Position numbers and translations under genes: made by a program
The notes under the pieces: model-generated
The model's database searches: none
Seen by the model: only the letters and a program-made list of their open reading frames with translations
Told to the model about the DNA's origin: nothing
Shown: positions 1 to 8,000 of the stretch, piece by piece
Position numbering within the stretch: the first letter of the stretch is position 1
Layout of the letters: every line of letters begins with the position of its first letter
Assembly (NCBI GenBank): GCA_050743125.1
Contig: JBOGEB010000132.1
Location: 1-12,211 of the forward strand
DNA length: 12,211 nt
DNA from: JBOGEB01 sp050743125
GTDB taxonomy: Bacteria > Actinomycetota > Nitriliruptoria > Euzebyales > Egibacteraceae
Reading direction: 5' to 3'

Positions 1-1071
1 ACAGCAACGCGAGGTTCGGGGTCAGCGTCGGCCCGCCGTCACCTCCTTTGGGGCGGGCGGGTGGGGGAGGTTGGCGTGGTCGATGCACGTCGCACCACTG
101 CCACGGCCGCTCACACCGGGTGCCGTCGGACCCGGTGAACCGGCAGGCCCGGTCACGCTCGACCACGGCCAGGCGCTGCGCCGGGCTGGGATACCGGCGC
201 ACGTCCACCCACACCGTGCGCCCGTCACGGGTGACCTGGCGGCGGACCACGTCGGCGTCACACGCGATCCGCCTGGCCGTCGCGCCGCAGATCGTGCCTG
301 CCCAGTCCAACCGCGCAGCCGGCGCGTCGGGCTCGGCGGCCAGCGTCTCCGGCGTGACGAACACCGTGGCCCGCGGCTGCAGCCCCGCCACGGACGGCAG
401 GTCGTCCTTGCGGGCCAACGCGCGGCGGGCCAGCTCCACCAGCGCGTCGGCGTTGCGCTGCTCGGGGGTGCGTCGGCGTTCGTCGGGCACGGTCGCGGGA
501 TCGGGGCCGGCCAGGGCGTCCATGGCGGTGCGCACCAGCGCGAGGCCGACCGGTCCAACAGCCCGTCGATGCGTCCCATCCCGTCCGCCGACTCGGACAC
601 CGATACCCGGCGGGCGGCGTGCTGACGGCACGCCCGCTCCTCCTCCGGACCAGGATCCGCCGCGTGACGCCGGTCGGCCACGCCTCCCGGAACGCCCGGT
701 CGTCGGTCTGGGAGGCTTGGGCGACCAGCTCGTCCTGCGCCGAGGCGACCAGCTGCGGATGGGTGCGCGCCGCCTGCGCCAGCGCGTCGGCTTGGGCGGG
801 GCTGATCCTTCCTGCCGCCAACGCCGCCGCCGTGACCTCCAGCCCCGGACCGGCCAGCGCGGTGGCCAGTCTGGCCTGGCGCACCGCCTGCCCGCCGGAC
901 AGCCGCCCTGCGGTCCGCAACAGCCGCTGCGCCGCCTCGGCCCCCGCCGCAGCGTCCGGGCCGCGGCCGGGTCTCGTCAAGCGTGTCCAGGTCACGGGCG
1001 GCCAGCGCGTCACAGGCCGACGCCAACGCGTCTACCGCGTCTGTTGGCGCCTGCCCATCGATCGAACACAT
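1..1071 (-). pseudogene. DUF222/HNH endonuclease family protein, frameshifted and 3'-partial
   Basis: Conceptual translation on the minus strand gives a DUF222-type helical domain followed by an HNH-like C-terminus, a family abundant in actinobacteria and presumed to act on DNA. The start is ATG at 1071 (MCSIDGQAPTDAVDAL). The reading must switch frame three times: near 955-975 (into QRLLRTAGRLSGGQAV and AAGRISPAQADALAQAA), between 649 and 677 (into PEEERACRQHAARR and DGMGRIDGLLD), and near 548-556 (into LALVRTAMDALAGPDP and LPSVAGLQPRATVFVTPETL). The last frame stays open to the window edge with a typical ending: WVDVRRYPSPAQRLAVVERD, CRFTGSDGTRCERPWQWCDVH, then GGPTLTPNLALL. The family's expected HHxxHW between CDVH and GGPT is missing; RPRQPPPPARPKGGD, encoded by a G-rich repeat, stands in its place. 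The enzyme is therefore probably inactive even if the frameshifts are sequencing errors. The 3' end lies outside the window. Confidence 0.75.
43..82 (+). repeat. 40-bp G-quadruplex-type dispersed repeat, copy 1
   Basis: This 40-base unit matches the copies at 11247-11286 (35 of 40 identical) and 11344-11383. Its core at 50-67 has four G runs of three or more separated by single bases (GGGGCGGGCGGGTGGGGG), the classic pattern for a very stable parallel G-quadruplex. On the minus strand it lies in frame inside the HNH gene and replaces the expected HHxxHW active-site codons with proline-rich codons. Confidence 0.7.
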
Positions 1072-1321
1072 GTTTTAATTATGCCTGATCGGGTGGTGTG
1101 CTGACAAGTATCTCGGTCGGGTCTGTGGACACGGTCTCATGGGACAGGCAGCTCACGGACCGCGAACCCGGGCACCAATCCACGACCTCGCACCAGCACG
1201 TACAGCGCGGCGTGGTCGGTGACGCTGTCTCGTAGAGCGCGTCTCCCAGTGTGAGATCCAGGACGGGCGCTGCTGATCCGTGGCTCGCCCAACGTCGACC
1301 GTGGCGTGCGACGATTGCGCT
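1072..1321. other. Intergenic stretch with a possible short coding remnant
   Basis: No complete gene is visible between the start of the HNH gene and the NACHT remnant. On the minus strand the last 30 or so codons of something protein-like can be read, with phrases DHAALYVLVRGRGLVPGF and AVRELPVP, ending at a TGA at 1137-1139. A frameshift near 1230 would join it to VLDLTLGDAL. I do not recognise the family, and the piece may be a gene remnant or chance. Because the HNH gene and the NACHT remnant diverge from here, the stretch should also hold their promoters, but I see no convincing -35/-10 pair. Confidence 0.2.
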
Positions 1322-2172
1322 ATGGGCCTGGCGCGTGGTTGGTGGAGGTCGGCGGTGGCAAGGCGGCGGCTGGCGGCCACCGCAGGCGTGATCGTGGCCG
1401 GCGTGGCGGTGCTCAGGCTGTCGACCGCGTTGGACTGGGCGCGCGAGCACGTGCTGACCGCCGCAGGCGTCGCTGTGCTTGTTGCAGTCGCCGGTCTGGT
1501 CGTGCCGTTCCTGGTCGCGAGACACCAGCGTGGCTTGAGCAGGCACGACACCGCAGACAAGGAACGCCGAGCCCGTGACCGGGACGTCATGCTCAAGCGT
1601 GTGCGCAACCGGTGGATCACCGGCGTGCTCGAGCAGTCGCTGGCCCACGAGGCGCGGATCCGCCTCGGGCTGACGCGCCGGCCGGAGGTCATCTGGCAGC
1701 CTGACATGCTCCGCCGACGGCCGAGCGGCACGCCGATCAGCGCGGTGTTCGACAAGCTCGGCGGCGGGCTATGCGCCGGAGCGGATGCTGCACTGGCTTG
1801 CCTGGCTGGCGAGGTCGATGCGGGAGCGCGGTCAAAGCGAGTTCCACCTTGACCGCCTCCAGCGGGCCTGGCTACCCACCAAATCCCAGCAGCGGCTTGT
1901 GACTCTCGTCCCAGTGATCGGCGGCGGGCTGGTCTTCGGGCTGGCCGGCGGGCTGAGCTTCGGTGGGCGGGCCTGCCTTCAACACTTTGGCTATACGCGG
2001 CCTGCTCGCCGCTCACGACTTCGCCCCGTTGCGCTACGTCCGGTTCCTCGACGAGGCCACCGCCCGGCTGTTCCTGCGTCGTTCCGGGAGTGGCTACCTG
2101 TTCGTCCACCGGCTGCTGCTGGAGCACTTCGCCGCCCTGGACGCCACCGGCCAGGCGGCCTCAGGTCCGTAG
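1322..2172 (+). pseudogene. Remnant of a membrane-anchored NACHT (STAND) NTPase
   Basis: Three consecutive pieces in three frames match the order of long NACHT-domain proteins found in actinobacteria and Chloroflexi. Piece one (1322 to about 1768) starts at ATG with two hydrophobic helices (LAATAGVIVAGVAVL and LTAAGVAVLVAVAGLVVPFL). It continues with the pre-NACHT segment DVMLKRVRNRWITGVLEQSL and ends at FDKLGGGL, just where the Walker A loop should begin. Piece two (about 1769-1955) is YAPERMLHWLAWLARSMRE, FHLDRLQRAWLPTKSQQRL and part of a membrane helix (VIGGGLVFGLAGGLSFGG). Piece three (1963-2172) is the C-terminal tail, LRYVRFLDEATARLFLRR and YLFVHRLLLEHFAALD, ending in TAG. The whole NTPase core and most of the C-terminal membrane helices are gone, so the gene is dead. 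The family assignment rests on remembered motifs. Its two N-terminal helices echo those of the STAND-WD40 gene in this window. Confidence 0.65.
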
Positions 2173-2173
2173 T

Positions 2174-2204
2174 GCCCGCCGGACGTCCTTGATGAGCGGC
2201 GGGC
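2174..2204. other. 8-bp GC hairpin between the NACHT remnant and the FAD gene
   Basis: GCCCGCCG at 2174-2181 and CGGCGGGC at 2197-2204 form a perfect inverted repeat with a 15-base loop. It begins two bases after the TAG of the NACHT remnant and ends 18 bases before the GTG start of the monooxygenase. No T tract follows, so it could be a T-less actinobacterial terminator, an operator, or simply GC-rich chance. Confidence 0.3.
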
Positions 2205-2222
2205 GGGGGTAGCCTCGGGCGG

Positions 2223-3437
2223 GTGGAGGATGCGCAGCAGGCTCAAGACGTGCAGCGGACGAGGTGCTGCATCGTCGGCGCCGGACCGGGGGGAGCGGTG
2301 TTGGCGCTGCTGCTCGCACGGGCCGGGGTGCCTGTCACGTTGCTGGAGGCGCACGACGACTTCGAGCGCGAGTTCCGCGGCGACACGATCCATCCGGGGA
2401 CGATGGAGCTGATGGACGAGCTCGGGCTTGCCGAGCGGCTGCTCCAACTGCCGCACACGACGATCTCGCAGCTGGTCGTGGGGTCGGACTCGCAGTCCGT
2501 CACGGTCGCTGACCTGCGCCGGCTGAAGACCCGGTACCCGTTCATCACGCTGCTGCCGCAGGCCCGTTTCCTGGAGTTCCTCACTGCCGAGGCGCAGCGC
2601 GAGCCGAGCTTCCGCCTGGTCATGGGCGCGCACGTCCAGCAGCTCGTCGAGGAGGGCGGCGTCGTCCGCGGGGTCCGCTACCGCGGGGACGACGGTTGGC
2701 ATGAGGTGCGCGCGCTCCTGGTGGTCGGCGCCGACGGGCGCAGCTCCATGGTGCGCCGGCTCACCGGCCTCCAGCCGCGCAAGACCTCGCCGCCGATGGA
2801 CGTGCTGTGGTTTCGCCTGCCGCGCCACCCGGACGACCCAGAGCAGGGGCTCGGCCGCTTCAGCGGCGGGCGGATCTTCGGCATGCTCAACCGCCAGGAG
2901 TACTGGCAAGTCGCCTACGTGTTCCCGAAGGGTCACTACCAACAGCTGCGTGCCGCCGGACTCGACGCGTTCCGGGGCTCGGTCGCGGCGGGGCTGCCGC
3001 TGCTCGCTGACCGGGTTGAGCATCTGCAGGACTGGAGGCAGATCTCGCTCCTGTCCGTCGAGTCGAGCCGCCTCGATCGCTGGTACCAGCCCGGGCTGCT
3101 GCTGATCGGCGACGCGGCACACGTCATGTCACCGGTCGGCGGGGTCGGGATCAACTACGCGATCCAGGACGCCGTCGTGGCCGCGGACGTCCTGCGCGAG
3201 CCGCTCCAGTCCGGCCGGATGAGCCTGCGCGACCTCCACGAGGTGCAACACCGCCGTGAGTGGCCGACACGCGTGATCCAGGCGTTCCAGGCGCTTGTCC
3301 AGCGCCGGGTGGTGCAGGCGGGACTCGACCCGGACACCCCGTTCACCGTCCCGCGCGGCTTCCGGATGCTCCTGCGCGTGCCGGTCCTGCGCGACCTCCC
3401 CGCGCGCCTGATCGCGTTCGGCGTCCGCCGCCCGTAG
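2223..3437 (+). CDS. FAD-dependent monooxygenase/oxidoreductase (UbiH/PHBH-like)
   Basis: An intact 404-residue flavoprotein of the class A aromatic hydroxylase fold (p-hydroxybenzoate hydroxylase and UbiH type). These enzymes use NAD(P)H and O2 to hydroxylate a substrate, which cannot be inferred here. The N-terminal dinucleotide-binding motif is clear (CCIVGAGPGGAVLALLLARA, glycines 19, 21 and 24, with acidic E42 ending strand 2). The DG motif follows at about 168-175 (VGADGRSS) and the FAD ribityl-binding GD motif at 296-311 (GDAAHVMSPVGGVGIN). Length is normal for the family, with no signal peptide or membrane segment. GTG at 2223 is the only start that leaves a usual lead-in before the Rossmann motif; no strong Shine-Dalgarno sequence is visible. 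It runs convergently with the decayed phosphatase gene, six bases between the stops. It is one of only two clearly undamaged genes here. Confidence 0.9.
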   Translation: MEDAQQAQDVQRTRCCIVGAGPGGAVLALLLARAGVPVTLLEAHDDFEREFRGDTIHPGTMELMDELGLAERLLQLPHTTISQLVVGSDSQSVTVADLRRLKTRYPFITLLPQARFLEFLTAEAQREPSFRLVMGAHVQQLVEEGGVVRGVRYRGDDGWHEVRALLVVGADGRSSMVRRLTGLQPRKTSPPMDVLWFRLPRHPDDPEQGLGRFSGGRIFGMLNRQEYWQVAYVFPKGHYQQLRAAGLDAFRGSVAAGLPLLADRVEHLQDWRQISLLSVESSRLDRWYQPGLLLIGDAAHVMSPVGGVGINYAIQDAVVAADVLREPLQSGRMSLRDLHEVQHRREWPTRVIQAFQALVQRRVVQAGLDPDTPFTVPRGFRMLLRVPVLRDLPARLIAFGVRRP

Positions 3438-3443
3438 CCGGCG

Positions 3444-3900
3444 TCAGCCCTGCAGGTGCGCGCCGTCGCTCCAGCGCAGGATCGCCGGCACCTCATGCTC
3501 CCAGCCGAGGACCGACACCGTGGCCGGCGAGAGCGCGAGGTGGCAGCCGGCCTCGGGCGGCAGGCCGAGCCAGCGGGCGGCGAGCACCCGCAGGACATGC
3601 CCGTGAGCGACCAGCGCGACGTCGCCGTCGACGGCGCGGACGCGCTCGGCGACCCGGTCGGCCCGCCGCCCGACGTCGGCCGCGGTCTCGCCGTCCGGGA
3701 CCCCGCCGGTCCACAGCAGCCACCCGGGCGGGTCTGGCGGATCTCGCGGGTCGTGCGCCCCTCGTAGTCGCCGTAGTCCCACTCGAGCAGGTCGTCGCAC
3801 GCTGTGCCCGTGAGCCCGGCCAGCGCGCACGTCTGGGCCGCCCGTGACAGGGGGCTGGTGAGCTGCCAGCCTGCGTCGGCGACGTTCTCCGGCGAGATGT
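3444..3900 (-). pseudogene. Histidine phosphatase (phosphoglycerate mutase-like) remnant
   Basis: The minus strand encodes the C-terminal two thirds of a histidine phosphatase. The order is SPLSRAAQTCALAGLTG, LEWDYGDYEGRTTREIRQTR, WLLWTGGVPDGETAADVGRR, then VALVAHGHVLRVLAARWLGL containing the second catalytic histidine (AHGH), and the tail LSPATVSVLGWEHEVPAIL. Two defects are visible. A frameshift near 3721-3730 separates EIRQTR from WLLWTGG and is explained by one missing G in a G run. The N-terminal 50 or so residues, with the phosphate-accepting RHG motif, are absent; the sequence upstream of SPLSRA does not resemble the family and runs into the end of the neighbouring STAND remnant. Loss of the RHG motif makes the product catalytically dead whether or not the frameshift is real. 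The stop is 6 bases from that of the convergent FAD gene. Confidence 0.75.
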
Positions 3901-3937
3901 CGATGTGACTGCCCTCGCGGCTGGCCTGGCGACCTTT

Positions 3938-4507
3938 CTATCTCGGTTTGGTCAGTTCGGCCAGCATGGCACTCTTCCGCTCCTCGGCGGTCAGCTCACG
4001 AAGGATGCGCGTGCGCGCCTTCGCCACCAACGTGTCAAGGTCAGTGGCTGCGTCCCACACCCGTGCGGTGCGGTCGCGCGAGGCGGTGGCGATGCGTCGG
4101 CCGTCCGGCGACCAGGCCACACCCTCCACCCACTCCTTGTGGACGCCCACGGTCGCGAGCTCGGCGCCGGTCCCGGCGTCCCAGATGCGGGCGGTGCGGT
4201 CACCTGAGGCGGTGGGGCATTAAAGGCCGGGATAGGGCGGTCGCGTCTCGGTCCAGGTGCGCTTGAGCGGAGGTGTTCGCTCCATCGAGAGCGATCGCTC
4301 GGTCCTGTACAGCCAGACCTCCCCACCGACGCTGAGCGGCACCAGGATGACCAGCAGCGGCAGCGACCACTCTTGCAGCAGCCTGAGGACAATTGGCGGT
4401 TCGCCGGTCTTGCTGGTCACATATTCCGTAGCAAGCCCAGCCAGTAATCCGAGCAGGGGGAGAGATATGTACAGAATTAAGCTGATTGATCGACGCGACC
4501 GTGACAT
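3938..4507 (-). pseudogene. Gutted paralogue of the STAND-WD40 gene
   Basis: This is a second copy of the gene at 5076-8594 with its middle removed. The 5' part (4507 to about 4222) encodes MSRSRRSISLILYISL, two membrane helices (ISLPLLGLLAGLATEYV and WSLPLLVILVPLSVGGEVWL) and the linker TWTETRPPYPGL, where the intact protein goes on to its NTPase. Here the reading meets TAA and then, in the same frame, TASGDRTARIWDAGTGAEL. That resumes in the penultimate WD40 unit and continues through VAWSPDGRRIATASRDRTA to the shared tail LVAKARTRILRELTAEERKS. About 1,000 codons are missing, including the whole P-loop NTPase. The 5' leader, Shine-Dalgarno position and double ATG match the intact copy, so a complete transcription unit was duplicated. 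The membrane part has diverged clearly more than the tail and is less GC-rich. A truncated product of about 96 residues, two membrane helices alone, could in principle still be made. Confidence 0.85.
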
Positions 4508-4508
4508 C

Positions 4509-4533
4509 GGCATCCTCAGTGAACCCGCATGCC
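4509..4533 (-). promoter_or_regulatory. Leader of the STAND remnant: inverted repeat around the ribosome binding site
   Basis: On the minus strand GGCAT and ATGCC arms enclose 15 bases that include the Shine-Dalgarno core GAGG (complement of 4514-4517). GAGG lies 6 bases before the ATG at 4507, which favours that start over the ATG at 4513. The same arms and spacing occur at 8596-8620. Confidence 0.4.
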
Positions 4534-4546
4534 TCAAGTAGACACT

Positions 4547-4552
4547 ATTGTA
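4547..4552 (-). promoter_or_regulatory. Candidate -10 box of the STAND remnant
   Basis: TACAAT on the minus strand is close to the TATAAT consensus. It lies 13 bases upstream of the conserved inverted repeat, the same spacing as at 8634-8639. No matching -35 hexamer is visible at 16-18 bases. Confidence 0.3.
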
Positions 4553-4687
4553 AATGCGCGACGCGTCAACGTATCGCTGAGCGAACCGACGGATATACGA
4601 GCTGTTCCATCGTATTCGGGGATTTTTGTTCTCGAAATAGCACCGCTCCGGCGGTCGGTACCTTACGCCCACATCCTCCTCTATCAT

Positions 4688-5075
4688 CCTCGCGACCGCT
4701 GACCGCTTGAGCGGCTGCGCGGACCTTCTCTGGCGGGGTCACATCCGCAAGCGGACGAGCCGCAGGGCATCGAAGCCGACAACAGGAAGAGCCCAGGTGA
4801 CAAGCCGAATGTGCGGTCAGGGGCAGGGATGCCGAATGGAGACAGCAACACGGCGCTGGCCGCCACAAGCGCGCAGACGGCCGACTGTCAAGCGAGGACG
4901 AGCACAGCCCGCCGAGGGCGATGGCACACAGCACCGCGTGAAGCCGTACGATTCGTGGCAGACGGAGGGCAACTATGCAGGTCCCTGATGGCAATGCTGC
5001 GGGGGGCAGCGCACGGCGCACCGGAAACCGGTAGAGGCTTTCTTGGAAGCCGACGGCGGCGTCCAAGCGGCACTT
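4688..5075. other. Intergenic stretch with no recognisable gene
   Basis: This separates the end of the intact STAND-WD40 gene from the start region of its remnant. I recognise no gene here. On the minus strand short hydrophobic readings in two frames (for example AVCALVAASAVLLSPFGI and LHAVLCAIALGGLCSSS) hint at a decayed membrane or exported protein, but they are broken by stops and not convincing. The GC content falls towards 4590-4690. No promoter, terminator or repeat stands out. Confidence 0.4.
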
Positions 5076-8000
5076 CTACACCGGTCTGGTCAGGTCGGGC
5101 AGCATGGCGCTCCTCCGCTCGTCGTCGGTCAGCTCACGAAAGACGCGCGTACGCGCCTTGGCAACCAATTGGTGGAGATCGGTTTCTGCGTTCCACACCC
5201 GCGCGGTGCGGTCACGCGAGGCGGTCGCGATGCAGCGGGCGTCGGGCGACCAGGCCACGCCCTCGATCCAGTGCTCATGGACGCCCACAACGGCGAGCTC
5301 AGCGCCATGGCTGGCATCCCACACCCGCACGGTGCGGTCGCCCGAGGCGGTAACGATCCGCCGGCCGTCCGGCGACCAGGCCACCGCCCCGACCCCATCC
5401 TCGTGGCCGCGGAGCACCATCAGCGGGGCGCTCGACTCGACGTCCCACACCCGGACGGTGCGGTCGCCCGAGGCGGTAACGATCCGCTGGCCGTCCGGCG
5501 ACCAGCCCACACCGAAGACCCAATCCTCGTGGCCGCGGAGCACCGTCAGCGGGGCGCTCGACTCAACGTCCCACACCCGCGCGGTGCGGTCGCCCGAGGC
5601 GGTAACGATCCGCCGGCCGTCCGGCGACCAGCCCACACCCACGACCCAATCCTCGTGGCCGCGGAGCACCATCAGCGGGGCGCCAGACTCAACGTCCCAC
5701 ACCCGCGCGGTGCGGTCACGCGAGGCGGTAACGATGCGCCGGCCGTCCGGTGACCAGCCCACATCCAAGACCCGATCCTGGTGACCGCGGAGCACCGTCA
5801 GCGGGGCGCTCGACTCGACGTCCCACACCCGCGCGGTGCGGTCGCCCGAGGCGGTGGCGATTCGACGACTCTCGGGCGACCAGGCCACCGCCGCGACCCA
5901 ATCCTCGTGGCCGCGGAGCAACGCCAGCGGGGCGCTCGACTCAACGTCCCACACCCGCGCGGTGCGGTCACGCGAGGCAGTCACGATGCGCTGGCCGTCC
6001 GGCGCCCAGCCCACACCCAAGATCCAATCCTCGTGGCCGCGGAGCACCGTCAGCTCAACGCCTGACTCAACGTCCCACACCCGCGCGGTGCGATCACGCG
6101 AGGCAGTGGCGATCTGGCGGATGTCCGGCGACCACGCCACCCACTCAACTCCGTTCTGGTGGCCGCGGAGCACCATCAGCTCAACGCCTGACTCAACGTC
6201 CCACACCCGCACGGTGCGATCACTCGAGGCGGTGACGATCCGCCGGCCGTCCGGCGCCCACGCCACTCCCTCGACCATGTCGTCATGGCCGCGGAGCACC
6301 GCCAGCGGGGCGCCAGACTCAACGTCCCACACCCGGGCCGTACGATCACCCGAGGCAGTAACGATCCGCCGGCCGTCCGGCGGCCAGCCGACACCTCGGA
6401 CCCAGTCTTCGTGGCCGCGGAGCACCGCCAGCTCAATGCCAGACTCAACGTCCCACACCCGCGCGGTGCGGTCGCCGGAAGCGGTCGCGATGCGCCGACC
6501 ATCGGGTGACCACGCCACCCCCCCGACCCAGTCTTCGTGGCCGCGGAGCACCGCCAGCGCGATGTCGGCCTCGGCGTTCCAAATCCGGACGGTGCGGTCG
6601 TACGAGGCGGTGGCGATGCGCCGGCCGTCCGGCGACCACGCCACCCACTCGACCCCGTCATCGTGGCCGCGCAGCACTGCCAGCTCGGTGCCGGCCTCGG
6701 CGTCCCACACTCGCACAGTGCGGTCACGCGAGACGGTCGCGATCCGCTGGCCGTCCGGTGACCAGCCCACACCCACGACCCAGTCCTCGTGGCCGCGGAG
6801 CGCCGTGAGCTGGGCGCCGGTCTCGGCGTCCCACACCCGTGCGGTACGGTCGGCCGAGGCGGTCGCAATGCGCCGGCCGTCAGGTGACCAGGCCACACTC
6901 CGGATCCAATCCTCGTGGCCATGCGCGATGCCGCGGACACGAGAGACCGTCAACGCGGTCAGCAGCGCTCGCTGCGCAAGCGGCGTCGCCGCGCACTCCT
7001 CGATCGCGGCCAGCGCCAGCAGCACGCCCAATTCGGGATCGTGGTCCACGCTGCCCAGCGCCCGTCGCGCTACCGATTCGGACAGCCGCTTCAAGGCCGC
7101 GCGGTCCGAGCGGGCAGAGCGGACAAGGAACTCGTGAACCAACGGCAGCTCGACCCTGAGATCACCGTGGGCAGCCGCCCGCTGCTCCGCGCTCTCCAAC
7201 CGCTCATCGCGCAGAAGATAGGAGTCCTTGCAGCCGGAACGCACCCAGTCCTGCGCCCAACGCTCCAGCTCGGCCCGCTGCCGCAACTCGTCGGCGCGCG
7301 CCTTGATCTCCTGCCGCAGCGGCGGCCACTGGCGGAACAGCGCCTCGTGCGCGACCTCGATCACCGCGTCGTCGCCCTCGGCGTCGCTGGTCAACAGCCG
7401 GGCCGCGACGAACGCGTCGACCACCCCGCACTCCGCATCGGTCAGGGTGCTGCGCCGCACGCGCCGGCGCGTCGGCTCGGCCTCGTCGATGGCCACGAAC
7501 TTCAACAGCGTGGCCAGCACCGGCGCGCTGACATCAGCCGCTTGCAGCTCGACGGTGACCTTGTCGGCCTGCTGGGACAGCGCGCCCGCCACACCGCCGA
7601 GCCGGCGGTAGTCCTCGGCGGTGACCGTCCCGCCCGACCCCACCCGCAGATACAGCTCCCGCAGGGTATAGGCGAGCAGCGGCAGCGCGTCCCCGCCCCC
7701 GGTGTCGTCGACCAGCGCGTTCACGACCCCGAAGGTGAACGTGAGATCCGCCTGCGCCGCCGGCCCCTCGATCGCCTGGAACAGCGCCGCGCGGTCCAAC
7801 GCCCCGATCACCACCGGGTTTCGGAACAGATCGCTGAAACCGCTGGTGAGAAACCCGGTCAGGAACTCCGAGCGCAGCGTTGCCACGACCCACAGGCCGC
7901 GGTCTTTCCCCAGCGCAGCGCGCAGCAGCGCAAGGAACCCCGCGCGCTCCTGCTCGCCGGCACGGGTCACCAGCTCCTCGGCCTGGTCGACCACGAGCAG

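Noticed and set aside
1233..1275. Similarity of TAGAGCGCGTCTC and CAGTGTGAGATCCAG to parts of the 142-bp MITE
   Set aside because: Short matches only, with no matching right end or TTA duplication; chance or a very decayed copy cannot be told apart.
4564..4569. TTGACG on the minus strand as a -35 box for the STAND remnant
   Set aside because: It is only 11 bases from TACAAT, too close for a normal promoter, and is absent at the matching place in the intact copy.
5181..6896. Regular repeat array that could be mistaken for CRISPR or a satellite
   Set aside because: The 126-bp period is in frame, with no short repeat and unique-spacer pattern; it encodes WD40 blades.
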